From IMG/VR virus record IMGVR_UViG_3300036945_000716, positions 1 through 23,769 of that record: a stretch of DNA of 23,769 nt, one strand, 5' to 3'. This document shows, in pieces, positions 8,673 to 16,597 of this stretch (positions are counted from its first letter, which is position 1; every line of letters starts with the position of its first letter). A program made the translations under genes and the position numbers. The stretch is from a virus. The notes below the pieces were generated by a model that saw nothing but the letters and a program-made list of their open reading frames with translations, was not told where the DNA came from and ran no database searches.

Positions 8673-9584
8673 ATGAAAAATTTATTAGCATCAAAAGGGT
8701 TATCAATGTCTCAAGCACAATCAATCTCAAACTTGTGCAATCAAAGAGCAAAAGAAATTTCAACTCAATTAGACAACATCAACAATGTGTCTAAAGAATT
8801 GACTATTGGAGTTGAAAACTACACTGAAACTAAAGGAAACCCAATCCCAGGAAACGTAGTGGAGTTATTAACCGCTAAAGCAAGATTATCTGCTACTCAA
8901 GCATTTTTGATGGAGAACATCAAAGCCAAGGATGAATTGATTAACGAAATCAAACGTGAACACTTTATATACGATGTAGAAGCTCCGATCCGTCAACAAT
9001 CAATTTCAGAGAACCTTCCTTTAGAAGTAAGTGAAGAATTTGGATGGGATCAACTAACCCCAGCCGAATACAATGAGTATTTAGAAGCTGAAGCCTATGC
9101 TTCACATATCGGTCAGTTCATCCACAAAAGAGGAACTCTAGATCGATTAAGAGCAGAACTTCCTACCATTAAGACTTTAGAGTTTATGGAAATTGAAGTA
9201 GGAAAGAAAACTCCTCTTAAAGTAACCATCCACCATACTCCTGAGCAATTACTTGCAATTCATGAAGAGTTAGCAGCACTTCATAGAGGGTATGAGCAAA
9301 AAGTAAATTACTTTAAATCTAAAGTAAAAAATGCTACCACTTCTGAGAATGCTAGAATTCAGAAAGAGAGAGGTGAGATTCAAGCAAGAGTGAATCAACA
9401 AAATGCAGATCTAGCAAATGCTTATAAATTAGCATATGAGCAATGGACTGCAGATCAACGTAAGGCTCAACACGAGTTTGAAGAAAAACGTCAAGGTAAA
9501 ATTCAAGAAGCTGTTAACTTAAAAATTGACGTAGCAGGAAGATTCCAGGATGTAGTAGATGAGTTCTTAAATCAACTAAAATAA
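8673..9584 (+). CDS. Helical phage protein of unknown function (303 aa)
   Basis: This is a mostly helical, charged protein. Residues 1-100 form helices (QSISNLCNQRAKEISTQLDN...), a middle part (110-180) is less regular with acidic DVEAPIRQ and HIGQFIHKRGTLDRLRAEL, and residues 190-300 form long coiled-coil helices (EELAALHRGYEQKVNYFKSK; ENARIQKERGEIQARVN; QRKAQHEFEEKRQGKI). No catalytic motif, signal or membrane segment is present. Size and helical make-up would fit a scaffold, internal or nucleoid-associated protein. It has its own strong promoter, which implies good expression. Confidence 0.7.
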   Translation: MKNLLASKGLSMSQAQSISNLCNQRAKEISTQLDNINNVSKELTIGVENYTETKGNPIPGNVVELLTAKARLSATQAFLMENIKAKDELINEIKREHFIYDVEAPIRQQSISENLPLEVSEEFGWDQLTPAEYNEYLEAEAYASHIGQFIHKRGTLDRLRAELPTIKTLEFMEIEVGKKTPLKVTIHHTPEQLLAIHEELAALHRGYEQKVNYFKSKVKNATTSENARIQKERGEIQARVNQQNADLANAYKLAYEQWTADQRKAQHEFEEKRQGKIQEAVNLKIDVAGRFQDVVDEFLNQLK

Positions 9585-9585
9585 T

Positions 9586-9798
9586 ATGGCACAGTGTCAA
9601 TGTTGTAATAGAGATTTAGATCTAAGATTTGGGTTTTGCTTTGATTGTGCTGATGCAGAATCAATTATAGAAGAAGGAGTTGATATGTACAATAAGCCAA
9701 TTGATAAACAAGAAGGAATGAGTACATCAATGAGTAAAGTACAACATATCCTTAAAATGTATGATGTAGGTAATATTAATTTGGTGCCAAGGAGGTAA
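9586..9798 (+). CDS. Small zinc-finger protein (70 aa)
   Basis: The N terminus has two Cys pairs, CQCC (residues 4-7) and CFDC (18-21), separated by NRDLDLRFGF, as in a rubredoxin-like or treble-clef zinc ribbon. The rest is polar with a C-terminal KVQHILKMYDVG helix. It starts 2 bp after the stop of the 303-aa gene, so both are one operon. A regulatory or nucleic-acid-binding role is likely, not proven. Confidence 0.7.
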   Translation: MAQCQCCNRDLDLRFGFCFDCADAESIIEEGVDMYNKPIDKQEGMSTSMSKVQHILKMYDVGNINLVPRR

Positions 9799-9825
9799 GC
9801 ACAAGCCGATCCTCCAAAGCTTTAT

Positions 9826-10096
9826 GCTGGGATAGTGGAGTCTTAAATTATAGCTATATAAAAAATGACTTTTAATCATTCTATGACACAAAATGGCCTC
9901 GTGCCATTTAGACAGCCACGCTTCCTTACAAACTTCAAAACTGAGATAGAACTCAACCGTTAGACATGTTACTCCTAAGAGAGACTAAAAGTGGCTAACA
10001 ACTTTGAGACTTAGTTTTTGTCCTTGCCTTTGTGGTAAGGAAGGTCCTTGACCTTGATTTTGCATTTGACTTAGCCTATATGCTTTACATCCCAGC
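9826..10096 (+). ncRNA. Structured non-coding RNA candidate (~270 nt)
   Basis: About 390 bases after the zinc-finger gene hold no clear gene. GCTGGGAT (9826-9833) pairs perfectly with ATCCCAGC (10089-10096). Inside are a 7-bp hairpin AAATGGC/GCCATTT (9891-9909), a CCTTxCC/GGxAAGG hairpin and AAGGTC/GACCTT near 10045-10060. The 3' strand is followed by AACA and a T-run. A 32-codon frame (9865-9963) lies inside but uses codons unlike the phage genes. It is not a tmRNA or RNase P RNA that I recognise. Confidence 0.5.
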
Positions 10097-10124
10097 AACA
10101 ATTTTTTTAAAAATAATTACAAAA

Positions 10125-10159
10125 AAGCTTGCTTCGGCAGGCTTTTATTCGTATATTTA
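10125..10159 (+). promoter_or_regulatory. Terminator with embedded promoter
   Basis: The hairpin AAGCTTGC-TTCG-GCAGGCTT (10125-10144) with following T-run ends the upstream RNA. TTG at 10129-10131, inside the 5' arm, lies exactly 20 bp from TATATTTA (10152-10159), which is the promoter of the next operon. The twin element is at 12565. Confidence 0.8.
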
Positions 10160-10189
10160 GGTATAAGAAACAATTAAAAAATAAAAGTT

Positions 10190-10312
10190 ATGAAGAGTAT
10201 TAAAAAACTTATATGTTATCTTTTTCATAGAAAGTATCATAAACTTACAGCCATAACTTGGGCAGGACATGATCATACATGTTCACAATGTAATATAACA
10301 TTTTACGATTAG
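10190..10312 (+). CDS. Small Cys-pair protein (40 aa)
   Basis: The 40-residue product MKSIKKLICYLFHRKYHKL... has a basic hydrophobic start and ends in ITWAGHDHTCSQCNITFYD, with one CxxC pair plus upstream His and Cys that could bind a metal. The start follows the standard leader ATAAAAGTTATG. The phosphoesterase gene begins 2 bp after its stop, so the two are translationally linked. The function is unknown. Confidence 0.6.
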   Translation: MKSIKKLICYLFHRKYHKLTAITWAGHDHTCSQCNITFYD

Positions 10313-10314
10313 GT

Positions 10315-10965
10315 ATGAAACTAGTATTAGAAAAAGACCAGCAAATATTCTTCACCTCAGACACACACTACGGTCATGCTAACATTTGTTCAGCAACTAC
10401 AAACTGGTCTGTGAATGATGGATATGCTCGTAGCTTTAAATCACTAGAGCATATGAATGCTACTTTGGTTGATAACATTAACAGTAAAGTAGGAGAGAAT
10501 GATATTTTAATTCACTTAGGAGATTGGTCCTTTGGGGGATTTGATAAGATCGCAGAATTTAGAAATAGAATTGTTTGTAAAAACATTCACTTGATTTTAG
10601 GTAACCATGATCACCATATTAAGAACAACAGAGAAGATATTCAAGATTTATTCTCTTCAGTTCATCAATACCTGGATTTAGATCTAAGAAAGCCTATCAA
10701 CAAAGCCACAGTAGCAAAGCATAGATTCGTGTGTATGCACTATCCAATTGCTTCATGGCATGATATGAACCAAGGTGTAATTCATTTGCATGGCCACGTT
10801 CATTTACCTTCTAACCTAAGGGTAGCAGAAGGTAAAGCAATGGATGTTGGAGTAGATGGAAATAATTTACAACCTTTATCATTAGGAGAGATTTTAATGA
10901 TTATGAAAGACAGACCAATTAAAAAACTAGCCTTACCAAAGGATCATCATGAGCGTAGAATATAA
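10315..10965 (+). CDS. Calcineurin-like metallophosphoesterase (216 aa)
   Basis: All motifs of a binuclear-metal phosphoesterase are present in order: SDTHYGH (residues 15-21), LGDWSFGG, LGNHDHH, MHYP and LHGHVH. The length matches the compact phage and bacterial members of the family. Such enzymes hydrolyse phosphomono- or diesters; phage members can act on nucleic-acid ends or 2',3'-cyclic phosphates. Here it precedes a polynucleotide-kinase-like gene and an RNA ligase, so processing of RNA ends before ligation is the most likely job (inference). The ATG is 2 bp after the preceding stop. Confidence 0.88.
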   Translation: MKLVLEKDQQIFFTSDTHYGHANICSATTNWSVNDGYARSFKSLEHMNATLVDNINSKVGENDILIHLGDWSFGGFDKIAEFRNRIVCKNIHLILGNHDHHIKNNREDIQDLFSSVHQYLDLDLRKPINKATVAKHRFVCMHYPIASWHDMNQGVIHLHGHVHLPSNLRVAEGKAMDVGVDGNNLQPLSLGEILMIMKDRPIKKLALPKDHHERRI

Positions 10966-10970
10966 ATAAT

Positions 10971-11001
10971 TTGGAAATATAAAAAATAGTTCGTATATTT
11001 A
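10971..11001 (+). promoter_or_regulatory. Promoter of kinase-ligase operon
   Basis: TTG (10971-10973), 20 bp, TATATTTA (10994-11001), then AGTATAAAT. The surrounding 60 bp (10966-11025) recur almost unchanged at 19876-19935. Confidence 0.85.
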
Positions 11002-11024
11002 AGTATAAATTTAAAATAAAAGTT

Positions 11025-11426
11025 ATGAAAGAGTTATTTTTATTAAGAGGGTTACCTGGAGCAGGAAAATCAACATTAGCAAATTCAATAGGAGGATCAT
11101 GGTTTGAAGCAGATCATTTCTTTCTTAATGAGAAAGGTGAGTATGAATTTAATCCTTCAAATTTAAAAGCAGCTCATGAATGGTGCAGACAAGCAGTTGA
11201 AGAGTCAATGTCAAATTGGAATGGAATAAATCCTGATGAAAAGATCATAGTATCAAATACATTCACTCAGGCTTGGGAAATGCAACCATACTTTGATTTA
11301 GCAGAAAAATACGGATACAGAGTTCATTCTTTAATTGTAGAGAATAGACATGATGGGGAAAATCAACATGGAGTACCGGTAGAAAAATTAATCGAAATGA
11401 AAAATAGATTTCAAGTAAAATTATAA
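11025..11426 (+). CDS. P-loop kinase, polynucleotide-kinase-like (133 aa)
   Basis: A Walker A motif GLPGAGKST (residues 9-17) begins the protein. A D in WFEADHFF and VSNTF fit the AAA_33/polynucleotide-kinase class, and the ending GENQHGVPVEKLIEMKNRF resembles the lid region of 5'-kinases of the NEDD4BP2-like type. The family transfers phosphate from ATP to small molecules or to 5'-OH ends of nucleic acids. The RNA ligase starts 3 bp downstream, so a joint role in healing 5'-OH RNA ends is very plausible, by analogy with T4 Pnkp. At 133 residues it contains the kinase domain only, without the phosphatase half of T4 Pnkp. Confidence 0.82.
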   Translation: MKELFLLRGLPGAGKSTLANSIGGSWFEADHFFLNEKGEYEFNPSNLKAAHEWCRQAVEESMSNWNGINPDEKIIVSNTFTQAWEMQPYFDLAEKYGYRVHSLIVENRHDGENQHGVPVEKLIEMKNRFQVKL

Positions 11427-11429
11427 GAA

Positions 11430-12551
11430 ATGGAAAATCAAAATAGTGTTTGCTTTATAGCAAAAATAAACGAAGTAAAAGCAATCGAAGGTGCTGATAA
11501 CATCGAACAAGCAGTTATTGGTGGATGGAATTGTATTGTAAAAAAAGGATCACATAAAGTAAATGATCTAGTAGGAGTTGCAACAACAGATGCAGTTATC
11601 CCTCAAGGACTAGCAGATGCTATTGGAATTGCAAATTACCTGAGAAAAGGAAACAGAGTTAGAACTGTAAAACTAAGAGGAGTATATTCTGAATGCTTAA
11701 TAATCCCAGATCAATTTTTGCCTATTGGAATTAACTACGAAGGTAAGGATTTAATGGAGGCTTTAAAAATTTCTAAATACGAACCACCAGTTAAACAAAT
11801 TCAACTTGCTTCAGGTAGAAAAATCAAATGGAGAGACAATCAAAACTTCCACATCTACTACAAATTCCCAAACCTTAAAAACGTAGCAGGAATGTTTACT
11901 GAACAAGATGAAGTACAAATCACTAGAAAGATTCACGGTACAAATGCTAGATACGGTATTGTAAAGAAAAGTAAATTGTCATTTTGGGATAAAGTAAGAA
12001 AATTCTTTAGAATTGCTGATGCTTTAATTGACTATGAATACATTTATGGTTCACATAACTGTGAGAAAGGAAGTGACTCTCAAGGATTCTATTCAACTGA
12101 TGTTTGGAGAACAATTGCTGAAAAGTATGATATCAAAGCAAAGCTTTGGCAAGAAGCAAAACGTCAAGGTTCTGATTTAGGAGAAGGACTTATTCTTTAT
12201 GGAGAGATTTACGGAGCTGGTATTCAAAAGAACTACGAGTATGGTTTAACCGATATTCAGTTTGCAGCGTTCGATATTAAAATAAATGGAGAATATTTAC
12301 CAACAGAAGTAACTGAAGTTATAACTCAAGGTTTATTAGAACTTCCTCACGTAGAAGTACTTTACGAAGGAAAATGGAATCAACAAATTCAAGATAACTG
12401 GGTATTCAACAACTTCATTGAAGGAACAAAAGTACCACATGAAGGAATTGTAATCAAACATATCTCAGGTGAAAGACAGAAAGTAGCAAAGGTAATCAAT
12501 CCAGATTATTTGATCTACGGAGAGAAGAACGATGTAGGAGATTCTCACTAA
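11430..12551 (+). CDS. RNA ligase, DraRnl/Rnl5-like (373 aa)
   Basis: The protein has an N-terminal OB-like domain (residues 1-100: AKINEVKAIEGADNI, VKLRGVYSECLIIPD) followed by a nucleotidyltransferase domain. Motif I is K167-I-H-G-T-N, where the lysine takes AMP; motif III is LYGEIYG (about 257-262), motif IV EGIVIK (338-343) and motif V KVAKVINPDYL. An OB domain in front of the catalytic domain is typical of the Deinococcus DraRnl (DRB0094) family, which seals 3'-OH/5'-phosphate breaks in RNA, preferably in a duplex context. Together with the kinase and phosphoesterase it forms an RNA repair or splicing set, fitting with the giant tRNA array upstream. Confidence 0.9.
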   Translation: MENQNSVCFIAKINEVKAIEGADNIEQAVIGGWNCIVKKGSHKVNDLVGVATTDAVIPQGLADAIGIANYLRKGNRVRTVKLRGVYSECLIIPDQFLPIGINYEGKDLMEALKISKYEPPVKQIQLASGRKIKWRDNQNFHIYYKFPNLKNVAGMFTEQDEVQITRKIHGTNARYGIVKKSKLSFWDKVRKFFRIADALIDYEYIYGSHNCEKGSDSQGFYSTDVWRTIAEKYDIKAKLWQEAKRQGSDLGEGLILYGEIYGAGIQKNYEYGLTDIQFAAFDIKINGEYLPTEVTEVITQGLLELPHVEVLYEGKWNQQIQDNWVFNNFIEGTKVPHEGIVIKHISGERQKVAKVINPDYLIYGEKNDVGDSH

Positions 12552-12564
12552 AATAATTAACAAA

Positions 12565-12599
12565 AAGCTTGCTTCGGTAAGCTTTTTTTATTATCTTTA
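12565..12599 (+). promoter_or_regulatory. Terminator with embedded promoter
   Basis: Hairpin AAGCTTGC-TTCG-GTAAGCTT (12565-12584) plus a 7-T tract ends the ligase transcript. TTG (12569-12571) in its 5' arm is exactly 20 bp from TATCTTTA (12592-12599), so the lysis-type gene is started from the same element. Confidence 0.82.
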
Positions 12600-12624
12600 T
12601 AATATAAATCAAAAACAAAAGGTT

Positions 12625-13185
12625 ATGTTTTACAAGTACAACGAAGACAAGTTAGCGTTTGAACAAGTCAAGACAGCTACATTTATTAAAGGTGGATTAA
12701 TTATCCTAGCAGTTACCCTAGCAATTGGATTTGGTGTAGTACCAAGAGCAACTATTCACAATCTTACTCCAGAAGAAAAACTTATTGTAGTAAGAGAGTA
12801 CAATGGATTCTCAGAAGCCAAGCTAGTTGATCAGATTAAAACTTTAAATTTTAAGTTTCCTCACATCATTCTAGCACAGTCTTATCAGGAAACAGGACGT
12901 TACACATCGGGTATCTTTAGAGAGAACCACAATCTATTTGGAATGAAAGAAGCAGTGCTTAGAACTAATGTAGCACAGGGTACAAATAGAGGACATGCTT
13001 ATTATGAAGATTGGCAATCATCAGTTGTAGACTATGCTTTATACTACGCAACATACTTATCAGATATAAAAACTGAAGGAGAGTATTTTGAATACCTAAG
13101 ACAGAACTATGCTGAGGATCCAACCTATGTTGAAAGATTAAAAGCATTAATCAAGAAACGTAATCTAAAAGCTAAATTCAACTAG
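12625..13185 (+). CDS. Membrane-anchored glucosaminidase, endolysin-like (186 aa)
   Basis: Residues 20-38 (FIKGGLIILAVTLAIGFGV) form one membrane anchor. The rest (about 65-180) is a glucosaminidase domain of the FlgJ/LytG type: FPHIILAQSYQETGRYTSG with Glu89 as likely catalytic acid, then NHNLFGMK, a YYEDWQSSVVDYALYYATYL segment and the closing YVERLKALI. The enzyme cuts the glycan chain of peptidoglycan from the periplasmic side. A signal-anchor endolysin that reaches the periplasm without a holin channel is a known phage strategy. Its own promoter (12569-12599) suggests separately timed expression. Confidence 0.85.
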   Translation: MFYKYNEDKLAFEQVKTATFIKGGLIILAVTLAIGFGVVPRATIHNLTPEEKLIVVREYNGFSEAKLVDQIKTLNFKFPHIILAQSYQETGRYTSGIFRENHNLFGMKEAVLRTNVAQGTNRGHAYYEDWQSSVVDYALYYATYLSDIKTEGEYFEYLRQNYAEDPTYVERLKALIKKRNLKAKFN

Positions 13186-13187
13186 TT

Positions 13188-14294
13188 ATGAAAAACATAC
13201 ACGTATTACCAACGGACAAACTAAGTAATGGGTATATACTTGGAAAATGCATCAAAGAGTTATCTGATGTAAAAATTGGACAATTTACTAAAACATATTA
13301 CTTAATGTTTAGTGAAGAATATTTTCAACCACATAACATCTACATCACTTCTGATGAAGAAATTAAAGAAGGAGATTGGTATTTTAATAATACAGGTTCA
13401 GCTATTGAAAAATTAAATAATAGATTACCAAGTGGAGGTTATTTTTGTAAAAAAATCATCCTAACAACAGACCAAGACTTAATCGAAAATGGTGTACAAG
13501 CTATTGGTGATGGGTTCTTAGAATGGTTTGTTAAGAATCCAACTTGTGAGGAGGTTGAGGTTGAACATACTTACATTTCTTTTGAATTAAATAAACCAAC
13601 TTCAAAATACTATAAAATAATTCTTCCAAAAAAGAATTTCTATTGTGGAGATAAATTTGATTATGATGAACAATGTTTAGAACAATGTGAGAATTGTGTA
13701 GATGCAAAAGGAGTTGATTATGGGTATCTTTCAAAAGAACAACAAAAGAAACACATCATTAATATGATGGAAAAAGATCAAGAGTTAGGTTTGTATGATA
13801 TTGAAAACGATTGGGATAAAATACTTGAAGAGTATTATGACCAACCCAAATTAAATTTTATTTCGTTAAATAAATGGTTAAAAGAGAATTACGAAATACC
13901 GAAGAAAAAGATGGGAACTAAAGAAGAAATCAAATTAGAAGATATCTTCAATGATGAAAAGAGACAAGGTGTTAAAGAGTTGATTGACAAACATAAACAA
14001 GATGATGAAAATTATTTAGATTCATTTGGTGTAACTAAGACACAATTTGAGGTGTATAGAAATTTTAATAAACAAGAAACACTTGAAGAAACTGTAAATG
14101 CTTTTAAAAAAACTGATGTTTATATAAATGAAATTAAACAAAAACAGGAAAGAATGTATAGTGAGGAAGAAGTTAAAAGATTAGCATTTGATTTTTATTA
14201 TGATATGTCCCATAAGATGGGTGTTGCTACGAATCTAATCTCAGAAAATGCAACAAATGTAGATGTATGGTTTAAACAATTTAAAAACAAATAA
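13188..14294 (+). CDS. Conserved Bacteroidota-phage protein of unknown function (368 aa)
   Basis: The N-terminal 120 residues carry the pattern HVLPTDKLS..., YITSDEEIKEGDWYF, KKIILTTDQDLIENGVQAI, DGFLEWFVKNPTCEEVEVE. I recognise it as widespread in proteins of Bacteroidota phages and plasmids, without an assigned function. A Cys cluster follows near 150-170 (FYCGDKFDYDEQCLEQCENC), possibly a zinc site. The C-terminal half is helical and charged (TKEEIKLEDIF, KELIDKHKQDDENYLDSFG, YSEEEVKRLAFDFYYDM). The modular build suggests that a common N-terminal module is attached to varying tails. It starts 2 bp after the lysin stop. Confidence 0.75.
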   Translation: MKNIHVLPTDKLSNGYILGKCIKELSDVKIGQFTKTYYLMFSEEYFQPHNIYITSDEEIKEGDWYFNNTGSAIEKLNNRLPSGGYFCKKIILTTDQDLIENGVQAIGDGFLEWFVKNPTCEEVEVEHTYISFELNKPTSKYYKIILPKKNFYCGDKFDYDEQCLEQCENCVDAKGVDYGYLSKEQQKKHIINMMEKDQELGLYDIENDWDKILEEYYDQPKLNFISLNKWLKENYEIPKKKMGTKEEIKLEDIFNDEKRQGVKELIDKHKQDDENYLDSFGVTKTQFEVYRNFNKQETLEETVNAFKKTDVYINEIKQKQERMYSEEEVKRLAFDFYYDMSHKMGVATNLISENATNVDVWFKQFKNK

Positions 14295-14298
14295 GATT

Positions 14299-14457
14299 AT
14301 GAAAACATTTGGACTTTTTATGGTATTGTTACTATTGATTACAATAGGACTTTCTGGTCTATCTAAAGAATGGTCAGGGCCAGAAATCATAATACAAAGC
14401 ACGATACTTGCATACATCATGCAACAATATTTTACCGAAGAACTTAAAAACAAATAA
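14299..14457 (+). CDS. Small membrane protein (52 aa)
   Basis: The ATG at 14299 follows the previous stop by 4 bp and is preferred over the in-frame upstream start, which would overlap the 368-aa gene. The protein begins MKTFGLFMVLLLLITIGLSGL (membrane segment or signal peptide) and has a second weaker hydrophobic stretch (IIIQSTILAYIM), ending in a polar tail EELKNK. The next gene is also a small membrane protein, and the pair sits behind the lysin gene, so a holin or envelope role is possible but unproven. Confidence 0.6.
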   Translation: MKTFGLFMVLLLLITIGLSGLSKEWSGPEIIIQSTILAYIMQQYFTEELKNK

Positions 14458-14458
14458 G

Positions 14459-14599
14459 ATGAAAACAGTATTACTAGTAGCATCAGGAATAAGTACAGGA
14501 TTATCCATAGGTGCAATATGGACAGGAGAAATTGACAGAGCAATACTATTCTTAGTATGGGCATTTTACTTAAGATATTTATCAGATCAAAACAAATAA
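14459..14599 (+). CDS. Small two-helix membrane protein (46 aa)
   Basis: It starts 2 bp after the stop of the preceding gene. Residues 3-22 (TVLLVASGISTGLSIGAIW) and 27-40 (AILFLVWAFYLRYL) look like two membrane helices joined by the short loop TGEIDR. Two-helix proteins of 40-60 residues near lysin genes are often holins, but this gene lacks any family signature. Confidence 0.6.
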   Translation: MKTVLLVASGISTGLSIGAIWTGEIDRAILFLVWAFYLRYLSDQNK

Positions 14600-14600
14600 T

Positions 14601-15218
14601 ATGGAAGATTTTTTCGAAGAATTAAGAAACAGACCTAGACCAAACTTGGTTAGAAGAATTTACCTTTGGTGGAACCACGAAGGAAGATATTACCACAAGT
14701 ACTTTAAGCAAGGAATCAAAAACTTAATATACTGGTTCCCAGTTATCTGGAAAGATAGAAATTGGGATACGCACTTCATTTATGAGGTTATCAAGCACAA
14801 GCTCAAAGCTCAGGCTCAGTACATAGGTGATAAGGATAGACACACAAGAGCACAACGAGATGCTCGCAATATGAGAATATGTGTAAAGTTAATCCAAAAG
14901 CTACAACATGACGACTACACCTCAGAGCGTACTGAATATGCTAAAGATAGAGTTTGGTTTACAGATTGCGAAAACAAACCAGGATACTCACTTTACAATA
15001 GTGAAGTAGTATGGGAAGTATATGATGAATATTTTAAAAAGTATCCACTAGTGTACAAAAGAGTACTCAAAGGAGAAGGTCCATTTAGTTTAGATGGTAG
15101 AGATGAACTTGAATTAAAAAGAATCATTGCAATGAACATTGGACACATCAACGAAGATCGAGCAAGAAAATTGTTATTTAAAATAATGCAAGAAAATATA
15201 GTATCATGGTGGGATTAG
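14601..15218 (+). CDS. Conserved phage hypothetical protein (205 aa)
   Basis: A highly basic and aromatic N-terminal half (VRRIYLWWNHEGRYYHKYFKQ, NLIYWFPVIWKDRNWDTHFIYEVI) is followed by a helical part (IKHKLKAQAQYIGD, NMRICVKLIQKL) and a mixed C-terminal region. The W/Y-rich RNWDTHF..YEVIKHKL stretch resembles a small protein found in many large phages, whose function is not known. There is no signal peptide. The next frame overlaps its last 13 bp, which implies translational coupling. Confidence 0.7.
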   Translation: MEDFFEELRNRPRPNLVRRIYLWWNHEGRYYHKYFKQGIKNLIYWFPVIWKDRNWDTHFIYEVIKHKLKAQAQYIGDKDRHTRAQRDARNMRICVKLIQKLQHDDYTSERTEYAKDRVWFTDCENKPGYSLYNSEVVWEVYDEYFKKYPLVYKRVLKGEGPFSLDGRDELELKRIIAMNIGHINEDRARKLLFKIMQENIVSWWD

Positions 15219-15379
15219 ACGGAATTTTAATTTTATTTATAATAATAGCGGTAGCAATAATTTCTGCTGTAGTACTTTGGTTACAGGGGGCAGCCTACAC
15301 TAAGTCACAAGAATTAAAAGATTGGGACGTAACAGTAGCAGACGGATTAGATGAATTAGAAAAAGAAGAAGAATCATGA
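15206..15379 (+). CDS. Single-pass membrane protein (57 aa)
   Basis: The ATG at 15206 lies 13 bp inside the end of the 205-aa gene, in another frame, and its TGA overlaps the next ATG (ATGA at 15376). Residues 6-28 (GILILFIIIAVAIISAVVLWL) form one membrane helix, followed by a cytoplasmic acidic tail (DGLDELEKEEES). The double overlap strongly supports a real, coupled gene. Confidence 0.7.
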   Translation: MVGLDGILILFIIIAVAIISAVVLWLQGAAYTKSQELKDWDVTVADGLDELEKEEES

Positions 15380-15915
15380 GTATTTTTCCAGAAAGATGGA
15401 TGGGTAGAACAATTTCCACACACAACATTCCAGAACACTATATAAAAGATGGTAAAAAATATAACACAAGAACTAACGAAGAAGTTCCAAAAAAGAAAAA
15501 AAAGATGAATAAAATTAAAATATACTTAGACGACGTAAGAACACCAGTTGATCCAGAATGGAAAGTAGTTAGAAATTACGAACAATTTGTAGATCAAGTT
15601 ACTTACTATGGATTAGAAAACATTGAATTAATTTCATTAGATCATGATTTAGGACCTTCAGCAATGGCTGAATGGCACTCAAACGTGTATCACAATTACG
15701 AATTAAATTATGATAACATTGAAGAGAAAACTGGAATGGATTGCACAAAATGGTTGGTTAATCAATGGTTGGATGGAGCTCCTGTTGTTGATGTTGTAAT
15801 ACATTCTGCAAATGCAGTTGGTAGTGCAAATATGATGGGGTACATAAACAACTACAGACACATCCATAGATTGCCTCAGAACTGTGTAAGAGTACGAATA
15901 GAACATACAGTATGA
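15376..15915 (+). CDS. Cyclic-phosphate processing receiver-domain (cREC) protein (179 aa)
   Basis: The receiver-like domain spans residues 44-175: IKIYLDDVRTP (Asp52-Asp53), ELISLDHDLGP (Asp89-His90-Asp91), GMDCTKWLV, DVVIHSANAVGSANM. This pattern is that of the cREC family, predicted to process 2',3'-cyclic phosphates or other phosphate ends in RNA repair and signalling. The HAD phosphatase gene overlaps its end by 4 bp. Residues 1-43 (basic, ending PKKKKK) precede a second good start, Met44 (15505), so a shorter product is possible; the ATGA overlap with the upstream gene favours the long one. The role in RNA-end repair is inferred from family and neighbours. Confidence 0.8.
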   Translation: MSIFPERWMGRTISTHNIPEHYIKDGKKYNTRTNEEVPKKKKKMNKIKIYLDDVRTPVDPEWKVVRNYEQFVDQVTYYGLENIELISLDHDLGPSAMAEWHSNVYHNYELNYDNIEEKTGMDCTKWLVNQWLDGAPVVDVVIHSANAVGSANMMGYINNYRHIHRLPQNCVRVRIEHTV

Positions 15916-16463
15916 AAGTAATCTTTCTAGATAATGACGGAGTAATATGTTTAGCCCATAACTGGGGTAGTAGATTCAAAAAACAAAAAAGAAGTATAGC
16001 TGAAACAGTTGCTGATAAAGATCTATCTGTTGAACTTCGTTTTGATAACTTTGATCAAAAAGCAATCAAAGTGCTAAATCAAATCATAGAACAAACAGAT
16101 GCTGAACTAGTAGTATCATCAGACTGGAGAACATGGGCTACGTTAGAAGAACTAGGAGAGTTTTACTTATCACAAGGAATAGTAAAAAAACCTATAGCAC
16201 TTACTCCATTATTAAAAGATTTTGATGATAGCTCTTATCAGCTATTCTACTATAAAAGATGGTTTGAAAAAATTAGGATCTTAGAGATCCAGGAATGGTT
16301 AGAAAATAACCAAGTTGACAAATGGGTTGCTATTGATGATCTGAATATGAGTCCACAATTCAATGGAGGATATGGATTAGAGAATTTTGTACTAACTCCT
16401 CGCTCAACTGAAGGAATAAAACAATCAGGAATAAAAGAAAAAATATTAGGATACTTGAAATAA
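15912..16463 (+). CDS. HAD phosphatase of RNA-repair type (183 aa)
   Basis: HAD motif I is FLDNDGVIC (residues 5-13, DxDG), motif II VVSSDWRTW, a lysine region follows near YYKRWFEKI, and the closing acidic motif is VAIDDLNMS. The WRTW segment and length fit the HAD domains found in Swiss-army-knife RNA repair proteins. Such domains act as phosphatases on RNA 3'- or 5'-phosphates. It overlaps the cREC gene (ATGA at 15912), so the two are co-translated. This pair would supply the phosphatase activity that the kinase at 11025 lacks (inference). Another phosphotransferase substrate cannot be excluded. Confidence 0.82.
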   Translation: MKVIFLDNDGVICLAHNWGSRFKKQKRSIAETVADKDLSVELRFDNFDQKAIKVLNQIIEQTDAELVVSSDWRTWATLEELGEFYLSQGIVKKPIALTPLLKDFDDSSYQLFYYKRWFEKIRILEIQEWLENNQVDKWVAIDDLNMSPQFNGGYGLENFVLTPRSTEGIKQSGIKEKILGYLK

Positions 16464-16477
16464 AGTTCGTATATTTA
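16447..16477 (+). promoter_or_regulatory. Promoter inside HAD gene end
   Basis: GGATACTTGAAATAAAGTTCG followed by TATATTTA (16470-16477) matches the promoters at 5788 and 6280, but the -33 triplet is TAG, not TTG, so it should be weaker. It serves the genes at 16494 and 16598. Confidence 0.65.
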
Positions 16478-16493
16478 TTTAGAAAGAGCAGAC

Positions 16494-16592
16494 ATGTTAT
16501 ATCTATTTTTAATTCTACTCTACGAAGTAGCAAGACCCAAAATAATTTGGTTGTGGTATTTCCTAATTAATTACAATGACAGGAAAAAATAA
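16494..16592 (+). CDS. Tiny membrane protein (32 aa)
   Basis: The frame MLYLFLILLYEVARPKIIWLWYFLINYNDRKK has a hydrophobic first half, a short polar break and a second hydrophobic piece before a basic end. It lies right after a promoter and 5 bp before the next gene. The small size makes the call tentative; it may act as a leader for the downstream phosphoesterase. Confidence 0.45.
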   Translation: MLYLFLILLYEVARPKIIWLWYFLINYNDRKK

Positions 16593-16597
16593 AAGTT

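Noticed and set aside
9865-9963. 32-codon frame as a protein gene
   Set aside because: It runs through a strong hairpin, has no A-rich leader of the usual kind and uses codons unlike those of its neighbours.
9826-10096. tmRNA or RNase P RNA
   Set aside because: No T-arm with TTC-type loop near the 3' end, no tag-like reading frame with a proper resume site, and none of the RNase P core sequences could be found.
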